Positions 25,042-33,433 of a DNA stretch of 64,000 nt are shown here, in pieces. The first letter of the stretch is position 1; every line of letters starts with the position of its first letter. This stretch comes from Actinomadura luzonensis (lineage in GTDB: Bacteria; Actinomycetota; Actinomycetes; Streptosporangiales; Streptosporangiaceae). Both the position numbers and the translations under genes were made by a program. A model generated the notes under the pieces. That model worked only from the letters and a program-made list of their open reading frames with translations. It did not search any database and was not told where the DNA came from. Where the stretch lies: the NCBI RefSeq assembly GCF_022664455.2, contig NZ_JAKRKC020000001.1, positions 5,337,001 through 5,401,000 on the forward strand, written 5' to 3'.

Positions 25042-25113
25042 GGACGATTAGCTCAGCGGGAGAGCGCTTCCCTGACACGGAAGAGGTCACTGGTTCAATC
25101 CCAGTATCGTCCA
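25042..25113 (+). tRNA. tRNA-Val (anticodon GAC)
   Basis: 72-nt cloverleaf: acceptor GGACGAT/ATCGTCC, anticodon stem CTTCC/GGAAG with loop CTGACAC, T-arm CTGG-TTCAATC-CCAG, discriminator A. Last gene of the cluster, followed 8 nt later by a terminator hairpin. Confidence 0.95.
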
Positions 25114-25121
25114 CCCTCCAC

Positions 25122-25154
25122 GAGAGGCCCCGGCTCACGCAGCTGGGGCCTCTC
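25122..25154 (+). terminator. Terminator hairpin after the tRNA cluster
   Basis: GAGAGGCCCC (25122-25131) pairs perfectly with GGGGCCTCTC (25145-25154) around a 13-nt loop. No U-tract, as usual in high-GC actinomycetes. Confidence 0.75.
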
Positions 25155-25292
25155 GCCGTTCCCGGCTGCTGCGGCGGTGTGCTGCTGACCTCGGCGAATT
25201 GTCAGGTCATGAGAAGTTTTGGTGTCCCTCCGTGCATAGCCCATCGCGCTACGGGTAGCGCCGAGGCAATTGGCTCCTCGGAGGAGGAAAGC

Positions 25293-26153
25293 GTGGATAT
25301 CAACATAGGCCAGGGAATTACCGACGCCTGGCGATCAATCGCCACGTTCGTGCCGAAGCTGGTCGCGTTCCTGGTGATCCTCGTCATCGGGTACATCGTG
25401 GCCAAGGCGCTGGAGAAAGTGGTCGACAAGATCCTGGAACGGGTCGGGTTCGACCGGGCCGTGGAACGCAGCGGCGTGCGCCGCTGGCTGGAGCGCAGCA
25501 GGTACGACGCCAGCAGCCTGCTGGCCAGGATCGTCTTCTACGCGATCGTGCTGGTCACCCTGCAGATAGCGTTCAGCGTCTTCGGGCCCAACCCGATCTC
25601 GGCACTGCTCAACGGTGTGGTCGCCTGGCTGCCCAAGGCGCTGGTCGCCATCGTGATCATCGTCGTGGCCGGCGCGCTCGCCAAGGGCGTCAAGGACATC
25701 ATCGGCGGCGCGCTCGGCGGCCTGTCCTACGGCCGCTGGCTGGCCACCGCCGCGGCCGTGTTCATCTGGGCGCTCGGCATCATCGCCGCGCTCAACCAGA
25801 TCGGCGTCGCCACCACCGTCACCACCCCGGTGCTGATCACGGTGCTCGCCACCATCGGGGCCATCCTCGCCATCGGCGTCGGCGGCGGCCTGATCCGGCC
25901 CATGCAGCAGCGCTGGGAGCGCTGGCTGGGCCGCATGGAGGCCGAGGCGCCGCAGGCCAGGGCGCACGCCGAGGCGTACCAGCGCGGACGGCAGGACGCG
26001 GCGAGCATGAGCGCGGAGGAGACCACGCCCATCCGCACCGCTCCCGGCGCCACCACGGCCGGCCCGATGACCGGCCCCACCGGCGGCCCGACCACCCCTG
26101 GTGGCATGACGCCGCCTCCGGGGGCGCACCGCTCGGACATGCCTCCGGGCTGA
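25293..26153 (+). CDS. CmpX/MscS-related membrane channel protein
   Basis: GTG 25293 is chosen because GAGGAGG lies 5 nt upstream; the longer frame has no signals. The 286-aa product has four or five membrane helices with the conserved TM_helix repeat of CmpX-like proteins (AWLPKALVAIVIIVVAGALAK and FVPKLVAFLVILVIGYIVAK) and the VGFDRAVERSGVR linker. It lacks the MscS beta domain and ends in a long Gly/Pro/Thr-rich tail (TTAGPMTGPTGGPTTPGG). Such proteins are thought to act in osmotic or membrane-stress adaptation. Monocistronic. Confidence 0.8.
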   Translation: MDINIGQGITDAWRSIATFVPKLVAFLVILVIGYIVAKALEKVVDKILERVGFDRAVERSGVRRWLERSRYDASSLLARIVFYAIVLVTLQIAFSVFGPNPISALLNGVVAWLPKALVAIVIIVVAGALAKGVKDIIGGALGGLSYGRWLATAAAVFIWALGIIAALNQIGVATTVTTPVLITVLATIGAILAIGVGGGLIRPMQQRWERWLGRMEAEAPQARAHAEAYQRGRQDAASMSAEETTPIRTAPGATTAGPMTGPTGGPTTPGGMTPPPGAHRSDMPPG

Positions 26154-26240
26154 CCTCCTCCACGACGGCCCGCCGCCCGGCACGCCCACCCGCCGGGAAC
26201 CGCGGGCGCATCCCGCCGGCCGACCGCCCACCGCGGCCGG

Positions 26241-26280
26241 CCGGCGGCGTGTCCAGGCTGCCGGCGGCGTGTCCAGGCTG
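26241..26280. repeat. 20-bp direct repeat, two copies
   Basis: CCGGCGGCGTGTCCAGGCTG occurs at 26241-26260 and exactly again at 26261-26280, in the space between two convergent genes. A third partial copy begins at 26281. Probably a replication slippage product. Confidence 0.85.
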
Positions 26281-26294
26281 CCGCCGAGGGGTGC

Positions 26295-26609
26295 TCAGGC
26301 GGGGAGCTCGTCGCCCAGGAAGCCGTGCTCGCGGGCCAGCCAGCACACCGCCGTCAGCCGCAGCGACGGGGCGTCCGGCTCGCCGGTGAAGGTCCAGCCG
26401 CGGTGGCGCAGCTCGTCGAGGAAGCCGAGCAGGTAGTCGCCCAGCGTCTCGCGGTCCAGGGGGAACGCGTCCCGCAGGTCGGCCGCGTGCTGGTCGACGG
26501 CGGCGACCAGGCCGGGCTCGGCGTCCATGCGGGCGAGCTGGGCGTGGCCCAGCGCGTTCATCAGCCAGCGAAAGGGCGCGACGGCCCAACCATCCTCAAA
26601 GACCACCAA
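26295..26609 (-). CDS. Small protein of unknown function
   Basis: 104 aa, mostly helical, with two conserved-looking stretches: LARMDAEPGLVAAVDQHAADLRD and SLRLTAVCWLAREHGFL. The layout resembles short DUF6401-like proteins of actinomycete secondary-metabolite loci, but this is a weak match. It starts 6 bp after the pobA stop on the same strand, so it is probably translated from the same mRNA as pobA. No other clue to function. Confidence 0.6.
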   Translation of the reverse strand: MVVFEDGWAVAPFRWLMNALGHAQLARMDAEPGLVAAVDQHAADLRDAFPLDRETLGDYLLGFLDELRHRGWTFTGEPDAPSLRLTAVCWLAREHGFLGDELPA

Positions 26610-26615
26610 AACACC

Positions 26616-27815
26616 TTAAAGCACGTTTGACCGTGAGTCATCGGGGAAGGGCAGCCCGACGTAGTTCTCGGCGAGGGTGGTGGCGGCGGCCTCGGACGAG
26701 GTGACGTAGTCCAGGTAGGACAGCTGCAGCCGGCGCCCGTAGGCGTCCTCGTCCTCGAACGTGTGCAGCAGCGTCGTCATCCACCACGAGAAGTGCTGCG
26801 CCCGCCACACCCGCCGCAGGCAGGCCGCCGAGTAGCCGTCCAGCAGCTCGGTCGAGCCGCCGGCGAAGTACGCGGCCAGCGCCTCGGTGAGCACCCGCAC
26901 GTCGGCCACCGCCAGGTTGAGCCCCTTGGCGCCGGTCGGGGGCACGATGTGGGCGGCGTCCCCGGCCAGGTAGAGCCGCCCGTACTGCATGGGCTCCACC
27001 ACGAACGACCGCATGGGCGTGACGCCCTTCTCGGTGATCCGGCCGGTGGCCAGCGTGAAGCCGGGCACGCTCTCCAGCCGCGCCCGCAGCTCGTCCCAGA
27101 CGCGCTCGTCGGGCCAGTCCTCCACCCGCGTGTCGGCGGGGACCTGGAGGTAGAAGCGGCTGACCGTGGGCGAGCGCATGCTGTGCAGGGCGAAGCCGCG
27201 GTCGGTCCTGGCGTAGATCAGCTCCTCGGACGAGGGCGCCACGTCGGCGAGGATGCCGAGCCAGGCGAAGGGATATTCCTTCTCGAAGACGGTCAGGACG
27301 CCCTCGGGGATGGACGGCCGCGACACGCCGTGGAAGCCGTCGCAGCCGGCGATGACGTCGCAGTCGAGCCGTTCCCCGTCGCCGAAGGTGAGGTACGGCC
27401 CGGAGCCCGGATCCGGCTCCAGCCCGTGCACCGCCACGTTCTCGACCTCGAAGCGCACGTCGCCCCCGGCCGCGAGGCGGGCCGCGATGAGGTCCTTGAC
27501 GACCTCCTGCTGGCCGTACACGGTGATCGCCCGGCCGGGCACCAGCTTCTCGAACGCGATGCGGTGGCCCGCGCCGCCGTAGCGCAGCTCGATGCCGTGG
27601 TGCGGCAGGCCCTCGCGCAGCATGCGCTCGCCGACGCCCGCCTCGATGAGGGTGTCCACGGTGCCCTGCTCCAGGACGCCGGCCCGTACCCGCCGCTCGA
27701 CGTAGTCGCGGCTGCGCCGCTCCAGCACCACGGAGGAGATGCCCCGCAGGTGGAGCAGATGAGACAGCAGCAGGCCCGCCGGGCCCGCGCCGATGATCCC
27801 GACCTGAGTTCGCAT
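26616..27815 (-). CDS. pobA: 4-hydroxybenzoate 3-monooxygenase
   Basis: 399 aa class A flavoprotein that hydroxylates 4-hydroxybenzoate to protocatechuate. The FAD-binding GIIGAGPAGLLLSHLLHLRG starts the protein; the DG motif (GCDGFHGVSR) and the GD motif (LAGDAAHIVPPTGAKGLNLA) follow at the usual distances. RVRAGVLEQGTVD and FYLQVPADTRVEDWPDER are typical of PobA rather than of other hydroxylases. Length equals the family norm (about 390-400). Divergent from an IclR-type regulator across two palindromes. No protocatechuate ring-cleavage genes are in the window. Confidence 0.92.
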   Translation of the reverse strand: MRTQVGIIGAGPAGLLLSHLLHLRGISSVVLERRSRDYVERRVRAGVLEQGTVDTLIEAGVGERMLREGLPHHGIELRYGGAGHRIAFEKLVPGRAITVYGQQEVVKDLIAARLAAGGDVRFEVENVAVHGLEPDPGSGPYLTFGDGERLDCDVIAGCDGFHGVSRPSIPEGVLTVFEKEYPFAWLGILADVAPSSEELIYARTDRGFALHSMRSPTVSRFYLQVPADTRVEDWPDERVWDELRARLESVPGFTLATGRITEKGVTPMRSFVVEPMQYGRLYLAGDAAHIVPPTGAKGLNLAVADVRVLTEALAAYFAGGSTELLDGYSAACLRRVWRAQHFSWWMTTLLHTFEDEDAYGRRLQLSYLDYVTSSEAAATTLAENYVGLPFPDDSRSNVL

Positions 27816-27859
27816 GACGGAAGCATCCTGCCTCGGACGGCTCCACGCCGAGCGGTCGT

Positions 27860-27889
27860 TTCCACTCAGTGGAATCCTGGTGCAGGATT
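27860..27889. promoter_or_regulatory. Two adjoining palindromes in the pobA/IclR control region
   Basis: TTCCACTCAGTGGAA (27860-27874, one central base) and AATCCTG-GTG-CAGGATT (27873-27889) are both perfect dyads and share two bases. They fill the space between the divergent pobA and regulator starts; the second ends 6 nt before the regulator's ATG. IclR/PobR proteins bind such dyads as dimers or tetramers. Confidence 0.7.
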
Positions 27890-27895
27890 TACCGC

Positions 27896-28669
27896 ATGGC
27901 AGGTGGATCCCGCGAGCCCGGCCGCACCGTGACGTCCAAGGTGCTGGCCCTGCTCGGCGCGTTCGACGCCGAGCACCCCCAGCTCACGCTGACGGAGCTG
28001 GCCCGGCGCAGCGGACTGCCGCTGAGCACCGCGCACCGGCTGGCCGGCGAGCTGGAGGAGTGGCAGGCGCTGGCCCGCGGCCCCGACGGGCGGCTGCGCG
28101 TCGGCCTGCGGCTGTGGGAGCTGGGCCAGCTCGCCCCCGGGCGGCTGGCGGAGCTGGCGCATCCGTGGCTGCAGGAGCTGTTCGGGACGACGGGCGAGAA
28201 CGTGCACCTCGCCGTCCGCGACGGCATGGAGGTGCTGTACGTCGACAAGGTGTACGGCCGCCGCGCCGTGCCCATCGTCTCCCGGGTCGGCGGCCGGCTG
28301 CCGATGCACCCGACGGGGGTGGGCCGGGCGCTGCTGGCGCACGAGCCGGACTGGTTCGTCACCTCGTACCTGGCCCGCGCGCTCGAACGGCCCACCCCGC
28401 ACACGATCACCGAGCCCGGCCGGCTGGCCAGGGAGCTGGCCACGGTCCGGGCGCAGGGCTACGCGCTGACCTACGAGGAGATGACGCTCGGCTCCTGCTC
28501 GGCCGCCGCGCCCGTGCTCGTGGACGGGCGCCCGCTCGCGGCGCTCGGCATCGTGCTCTCCTCGCGCCGCGCCCGCGAGCTGCCTCGCCTGGTCGAGCCG
28601 CTGCTGCGGGTGGCGGGGCGGATCGCCCGCGCGCTCGCTAGTCCCCCAGCCGCTGGATCCGGTCCTTGA
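27896..28669 (+). CDS. IclR family regulator, probably of pobA (PobR-like)
   Basis: 257 aa from ATG 27896. The N-terminal winged helix-turn-helix (LTLTELARRSGLPLSTAHRLAGELEEW) is followed by the IclR effector domain (HLAVRDGMEVLYVDKVYGRRAVPIVSRVGGRLPMHPTGVGRALLA). Its divergent placement next to pobA makes it the probable 4-hydroxybenzoate-responsive regulator. The 3' end overlaps the 3' end of the ThDP enzyme gene by 32 bp, tail to tail. No clear ribosome binding site; the palindrome occupies that place. Confidence 0.88.
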   Translation: MAGGSREPGRTVTSKVLALLGAFDAEHPQLTLTELARRSGLPLSTAHRLAGELEEWQALARGPDGRLRVGLRLWELGQLAPGRLAELAHPWLQELFGTTGENVHLAVRDGMEVLYVDKVYGRRAVPIVSRVGGRLPMHPTGVGRALLAHEPDWFVTSYLARALERPTPHTITEPGRLARELATVRAQGYALTYEEMTLGSCSAAAPVLVDGRPLAALGIVLSSRRARELPRLVEPLLRVAGRIARALASPPAAGSGP

Positions 28670-30404
28670 ACAGCGTGCTCGCGATCGCCGCGCGGTGCGG
28701 CTGGCCCTTGAGGAACGCCTGCGCGAAGCTCTTGGCCTGGTCGTAGGAGACCTTGCCGGGCATCGGCGGTTCGTTGGGGTTGACGTCCACGTCCACCAGC
28801 GCCGGGCCGTCGTGCTGCAGCGCCTCCCTGACCGCCGGGGCGACGTCCACCGCCTTGCTCACCTTCGCCCCGAACCCGCCGCACGAGCGGGCCCAGGCGG
28901 AGAAGTCGGCCTCGGGGGCGGCGAAGCGCACGCCGTGCTCCGGGTAGCCGAGCACCATCTGCTCCCACAGGATCTGGCCGAGGGAGTTGTTGTTGTTGAC
29001 GATGACCTTGATCGGCAGGCGGTGCTGGACCGCGGTCAGGAACTCGGCCATGAGCATCGCGAAGCCGCCGTCGCCGACGTAGGCGATGACCTGCCGGTCG
29101 GGGTAGGCGTGCTGCATGGCGATCGCGTACGGCAGGCCGTTGGCCATCGAGGCGAGCGTCCCTGACAGGTAGAACTCGCGGGCGCCGCGGATCGTCCAGT
29201 GGCGGGCCGCCCAGGTGGCGATGGTGCCGCTGTCGCAGGTCAGGATGGCGTCGTCGGTGGCGAGGTCGTCCACGACGGAGATGGCGTACTGGGGGGCGAT
29301 GGGGTCGCGGTCGGGGTTCTCCAGGGACCGCATGTCGGAGCGCCACTTGGCCATCATCTTCTGATATTTCGCCAGATGGGCGCTGTCGTCCCGGGGGGTC
29401 AGCAGCGGCAGCAGCGCGGCCAGCCCCTCCTTGGCGTCGCACACCACCGGCACGTCGGTCGCGATCCGCGCCCCCGCCCTGACCGGGTCGGCCTCGAACT
29501 GCACCACCCGCGCCTTGCCCGGCTCCGGCAGGAACTTCGAGTACGGGAAGTTCGTGCCCACCATGAACAGGACGTCGGTCTCCTCCATCAGCTCCTCGCT
29601 CGGCCGCGTGCCGAGCAGCCCGATCCCGCCCGTCGTGTACGGCGAGTCGTCCGGCAGCACCGCCTTGCCGGGCAGCGTCTTGACCACCGGCGCGCCGAGC
29701 GTCTCGGCCACCGCCAGCACCTCCTGCCGGGCGTGCAACGCGCCCTGCCCGACCAGGATGGCCGGCCGCTCGGCCTTGTTGAGCACGTCGGCGGCCCACT
29801 CGATGTCCTCCTGGCGGGGGATGCCGGGCGGCTGCAGGTAGACGGGCGCGGTCTGCGGCGGCCGGGCGGGGGCCACGTGCTCGTACGGGTCGGCGTCCGC
29901 CGCGGCGACCTGCAGGTCGTTCGGCAGGGTGAGGTGGGCGACGCCGCGCCGCGCGTAGGCCGTCCTGATGGCGAGGTCCACCAGCGACGGGAGCTGCGCC
30001 GGATTGGTGATCATCATGTTGTACTCGGCCACGTCGGCGAACAGCCGGTCCAGGTGGACCTCCTGCTGGTAGCCGGTGCCGAGCACGGACGTCTCCTGCA
30101 TGCCGGTGATCGCCAGCACCGGCACGTGGTCGAGCTTGGCGTCGTAGAGGCCGTTGAGCAGATGGATGCCGCCCGGGCCGGACGTGGCCAGGCAGACGCC
30201 GATCCTGCCCGTGGCCTTGGCGTAGCCCGCGGCCATGAAGGCCGCGGCCTCCTCATGGTGGACGAGGACGAAGCGCACCCGGTCGCGGTGGCGCCGCAGC
30301 CCCTCCATGATGCCGTTGATGCCGTCGCCCGGCAGGCCGAAGACGGTGTCCACGCCCCACTCCGCCAGCCGTTCGATCAGAGCTTCCGATGCGATTCGTG
30401 CCAT
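28638..30404 (-). CDS. Thiamine diphosphate enzyme (acetolactate synthase/pyruvate oxidase type)
   Basis: 588 aa from ATG 30404; a start at 30446 would add an unlikely tail. The catalytic Glu lies in LVHHEEAAAFMAAGYAKATG, and the ThDP/Mg motif is GDGGFAMLMAEFLTAVQHRLPIKVIVNNN (GDG-N25-NN). The middle FAD-type domain is present. ITGMQETSVLGTGYQQEVHLDRLF and the absence of a small subunit gene argue against biosynthetic IlvB and for a pyruvate oxidase/dehydrogenase-like enzyme, as often annotated in actinomycetes. Tail-to-tail overlap with the IclR gene. Exact reaction unknown. Confidence 0.85.
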   Translation of the reverse strand: MARIASEALIERLAEWGVDTVFGLPGDGINGIMEGLRRHRDRVRFVLVHHEEAAAFMAAGYAKATGRIGVCLATSGPGGIHLLNGLYDAKLDHVPVLAITGMQETSVLGTGYQQEVHLDRLFADVAEYNMMITNPAQLPSLVDLAIRTAYARRGVAHLTLPNDLQVAAADADPYEHVAPARPPQTAPVYLQPPGIPRQEDIEWAADVLNKAERPAILVGQGALHARQEVLAVAETLGAPVVKTLPGKAVLPDDSPYTTGGIGLLGTRPSEELMEETDVLFMVGTNFPYSKFLPEPGKARVVQFEADPVRAGARIATDVPVVCDAKEGLAALLPLLTPRDDSAHLAKYQKMMAKWRSDMRSLENPDRDPIAPQYAISVVDDLATDDAILTCDSGTIATWAARHWTIRGAREFYLSGTLASMANGLPYAIAMQHAYPDRQVIAYVGDGGFAMLMAEFLTAVQHRLPIKVIVNNNNSLGQILWEQMVLGYPEHGVRFAAPEADFSAWARSCGGFGAKVSKAVDVAPAVREALQHDGPALVDVDVNPNEPPMPGKVSYDQAKSFAQAFLKGQPHRAAIASTLFKDRIQRLGD

Positions 30405-30472
30405 GGGAGCCGCCCTACCCCTCTGCGGCGGGGGCATGTCAGTCATGCGCGATCGGGGGTAGAGAGGCGCGC

Positions 30473-31381
30473 ATGCGCATTCTGGTCACGGGAGCCACGG
30501 GCATGCTGGGCAGGGCGCTGGTGCCCGCGCTGGTCAAGGCGGGGCACCAGGTGCGGGCGCTCAGCCGTACGAAGAGGGAGAGCCGCGGGAACGTCGAGTG
30601 GGTGTGGGGCGACCTATTCTCCGGGCACGGCATCCCCGAGGCCGTGGCGGGCGTGGACGCCGTCGCGCACCTGGCCACCAGCGGGCGCAAGGGCCGCGGC
30701 GCCGCGGACATCCCCGGCACCCGGCAGCTCGTCCTCGCCGCCCGCGACGCCGGGATCGGGCACGTGCTGCTCACCTCGATGGTCGGCGCCGACCGCGTGC
30801 CCGTCGGGTACCTCACGTACAAGCTGGAGGCCGAGCGGCTGGTCGCGGGCAGCGGCCTGGGCTGGACGGTGCTCCGCAGCACCCCGTTCCAGCAGTGGCT
30901 GCACCGGCGGCTGCGCGACTACGCGTCGCTGCCGGTGCTGCCCGTGGACCCGTCGGTGCTCGTGCAGCCGGTGCACACGGGCGAGGTGGCGGCGCGGGCG
31001 GCCGAGCTGATCGCCGGCGCGCCGCTGGGGGCGGCGGTGGAGTTCGGCGGGCCGCAGGTGCTCGGGCACGCCGAGCTGACCAGGACGTGGTGCCGGCTGC
31101 ACGGGCTGCGCCGGATGTTCCTGCCGGTGCGGTTCCCCGGGCGGCTGCACGCGGCCGAGCGCGCCGGCGACCTCACCACGGACGCGACGCCGGCCGGGAC
31201 CATCACCTGGCGCGACTTCCTGGCGCCGCCCGCCCCCGCGGACACCCCGCCCGGCGGCTCCGACGACTTCGCCACCGAGCACACCGCCTCCCCCACCAGC
31301 CCGGCCACCCAGCCCGAGCAGGACCCGGACGTGCACGTGTACGGCGGCGACGACGGCTACGAACGCCCCACCCGGAGCTGA
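30473..31381 (+). CDS. NAD(P)-binding SDR/NmrA-like protein
   Basis: 302 aa from ATG 30473, with AGAGAGG upstream. It begins with the atypical-SDR nucleotide loop MRILVTGATGMLGRALV and has VLLTSMVGADRVPVGYLTYKLEAERLV, where Tyr/Lys sit as in epimerase-like or NmrA proteins. The C-terminal 50 residues are Pro/Asp/Thr-rich and probably disordered. Divergent from the ThDP enzyme gene with 68 bp between them. Substrate unknown. Confidence 0.85.
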   Translation: MRILVTGATGMLGRALVPALVKAGHQVRALSRTKRESRGNVEWVWGDLFSGHGIPEAVAGVDAVAHLATSGRKGRGAADIPGTRQLVLAARDAGIGHVLLTSMVGADRVPVGYLTYKLEAERLVAGSGLGWTVLRSTPFQQWLHRRLRDYASLPVLPVDPSVLVQPVHTGEVAARAAELIAGAPLGAAVEFGGPQVLGHAELTRTWCRLHGLRRMFLPVRFPGRLHAAERAGDLTTDATPAGTITWRDFLAPPAPADTPPGGSDDFATEHTASPTSPATQPEQDPDVHVYGGDDGYERPTRS

Positions 31382-31391
31382 CCCGGGGGGC

Positions 31392-32579
31392 TCAGCCGCG
31401 CCGCCACGGGTCGTAGTCGACCTCCAGCGGCTCCTGCGGCGGCCGCTCCCCCTCCGGCACGTGCTCCAGGTTGACCCGGATCCGGTACCAGACGCTGCTG
31501 CGGCCCCGCATGCCGTCGACCAGCACGTCGGCGGGCTCCAGCAGGGCCGCGGCCGCCGGGTGGCGGGCCTTCCACCGCTCGAACCCGGCCATCGCCTCGT
31601 CCTTGTGCTCGGCCCGCGCGATCTCGATGACCGGCTTCGTCTGCTGCCTGCGCCCCTCGCCCTTGGGCGGCTTGGGGGCGGGGCCCAGCTCCTCGGCCAG
31701 CGCCAGCAGCCCGTCGAGGGAGCCGGGGTGCAGGTCGATGTCCTCCCACGGGTCGCCGCGCTCGGCCAGCCGCGCGGGCACGGTCTCGATCGTGAACAGC
31801 TCCGGCCGGCAGCCCGGCACCTCGTCCCAGGTCAGGGGCGTGGACACGCGGGCGTCGGCCACGGCCCGCACCGAGTAGGCGGAGGCCACGGTGCGGTCGT
31901 AGGCGTTCTGGTTGAAGTCGACGAACACGCCGTGCCGCTCCTCCTTCCACCACCGGCTGGTGGCCAGCCCCGGGGCGCGCCGCTCGACCTCGCGCGCGAC
32001 GGTCTCGGCGGCCCTGCGGACCTTGGCGAACGGCCAGCGCCGCTCGATCCGCGCGTACACGTGGAACCCGCGCGAACCCGACGTCTTCGGCCAGGCCACG
32101 AGCCCGTGGTCGGCCAGCACCTCGCGCGCCACCTGGGCGGTCTCCAGCACGTCGGACCACGGCACGCCGGGCACCGGGTCGAGGTCGATGCGCAGCTCGT
32201 CGGGGCGGGACAGGTCGTCGGCGCGCACCGGGTGGGGGTTGAGGTCGACGCAGCCGAGGTTGACCACCCACAGGAGCTGCGCCAGGTCGGTGCAGACGAC
32301 CTCCTCGGCGCTCAGCCCCGAGCGGTACTTCAGCTCGGCCACCTCGATCCAGTCGGGCCGCTTGGCGGGGGCCCGCTTCTGGAAGAACGCCTCCTGCTCG
32401 ATGCCGTGCACGAACCGTTTGAGCACCATCGGCCGCCCGTGCACGCCCCGCAGCGCGCCCTCGCCGACGGCCTCGTAGTAGCGGACCAGGTCGAGCTTGG
32501 TGTGCCCGGTCTCCGGGAAGACCACCTTGTCGGGGCTGGTGATGCGCACTTCGCGGCCGGCGACCTCGATCTCAGGCAT
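31392..32579 (-). CDS. LigD-type primase-polymerase (NHEJ polymerase domain)
   Basis: 395 aa. The AEP-fold polymerase of LigD is recognised from VFPETGHTKLDLVRYYEAVGE, the metal-binding DELRIDLDPVPGVPW (DxD) and KTSGSRGFHVYARIE. There is no ATP-dependent ligase core and no phosphoesterase domain, so this is a stand-alone LigPol/PrimPol. The C-terminus adds about 90 residues with a basic linker and a WYRIRVNLEHVPEGERPPQ strand. Partners Ku and a ligase are not in the window. It could fill gaps or add ribonucleotides at double-strand breaks. Confidence 0.88.
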   Translation of the reverse strand: MPEIEVAGREVRITSPDKVVFPETGHTKLDLVRYYEAVGEGALRGVHGRPMVLKRFVHGIEQEAFFQKRAPAKRPDWIEVAELKYRSGLSAEEVVCTDLAQLLWVVNLGCVDLNPHPVRADDLSRPDELRIDLDPVPGVPWSDVLETAQVAREVLADHGLVAWPKTSGSRGFHVYARIERRWPFAKVRRAAETVAREVERRAPGLATSRWWKEERHGVFVDFNQNAYDRTVASAYSVRAVADARVSTPLTWDEVPGCRPELFTIETVPARLAERGDPWEDIDLHPGSLDGLLALAEELGPAPKPPKGEGRRQQTKPVIEIARAEHKDEAMAGFERWKARHPAAAALLEPADVLVDGMRGRSSVWYRIRVNLEHVPEGERPPQEPLEVDYDPWRRG

Positions 32580-32631
32580 GACCTCACGATACGTGCCGCC
32601 CCCGACAATCAGCCGTCGCGCCGCCCGGGGC

Positions 32632-33372
32632 CTAGAAGTCGCCGTGCCTCCCCTCCCCCTCCCTGAACCGGGCCGCCCCGCCGCTCGCCTCGGGCAGGGA
32701 CGCCAGCCCGTGGCGCAGCTCGTTGCGCAGGGCCTCGCGCTCTCCCAGCCCCTCCTGCTCCAGCACCGACAGGCGGTCCTCGCGCAGGCAGGTCTGCGGG
32801 AAGCGGGCGATCTCCCGCGCCAGCTCCTCGGCCCGCGCCCGGGCCTCGCCGACCGGCACGACCCGGTTGACCAGCCCCATCTCGTACGCCTCCCGCGCCC
32901 CGACCGGCCGCCCGGTGAGGATCAGGTCCATGGCGCGGGACGTCCCGACGAGCCGCGGCAGGCGGACCGTGCCGCCGTCGATCAGCGGCACCCCCCACCT
33001 GCGGCAGAACACCCCGAACACGGCGTCCTCCTCGGCCACCCGGAGGTCGCACCACAGGGCCAGCTCCAGCCCGCCCGCGACCGCGTGCCCGGCGACGGCG
33101 GCGACGACCGGCTTGCCGAGCCGCATCCTGGTCGGCCCCATGGGCCCGTCGCCGTCCTCGGCGACCCGGTTGTCCATCGCCTTGAGATCGGCCCCCGCGC
33201 AGAACGTGCCGCCCTCCCCCCACAGCACGGCCACGGCGGCGTCGGACTCCTCGAACCCGCGGAAGGCGTCGGCCAGCGCCCCGGCCGTCGCCCGGTCGAC
33301 CGCGTTCCGCGCCTCCGCCCGGCTGATGACCACCGTCGTTACAGCACCGGCTCGTTCCACCCGCACAGCCAT
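32632..33372 (-). CDS. Enoyl-CoA hydratase/isomerase (crotonase) family protein
   Basis: 246 aa from ATG 33372 with AAGGGAG upstream. Crotonase landmarks: ISRAEARNAVD, the oxyanion-hole GTFCAGADLKAM and PVVAAVAGHAVAGGLELALWCDLRVA, then FGVFCRRWGVPLIDGGTVRLPRLVG. The second catalytic Glu of true hydratases is replaced here (GVPLIDGG), so a different CoA-ester reaction is possible. Divergent from the Rpn-like gene with 61 bp between them. Confidence 0.85.
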   Translation of the reverse strand: MAVRVERAGAVTTVVISRAEARNAVDRATAGALADAFRGFEESDAAVAVLWGEGGTFCAGADLKAMDNRVAEDGDGPMGPTRMRLGKPVVAAVAGHAVAGGLELALWCDLRVAEEDAVFGVFCRRWGVPLIDGGTVRLPRLVGTSRAMDLILTGRPVGAREAYEMGLVNRVVPVGEARARAEELAREIARFPQTCLREDRLSVLEQEGLGEREALRNELRHGLASLPEASGGAARFREGEGRHGDF

Positions 33373-33433
33373 CGAAACTCCCTTTCTTCGATAACCCGTC
33401 ACTCCGGGTATTGCTCGTGCAACCATACGTGTC

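Noticed and set aside
24742..25113. tRNA cluster as an integration site of a mobile element
   Set aside because: No integrase gene and no repeated 3' tRNA fragment beyond the full second tRNA-Gly copy; neighbouring genes look chromosomal.
28638..30404. ThDP enzyme as the biosynthetic acetolactate synthase IlvB
   Set aside because: No ilvN or ilvC neighbour, and the internal motifs fit the pyruvate oxidase-like branch better.
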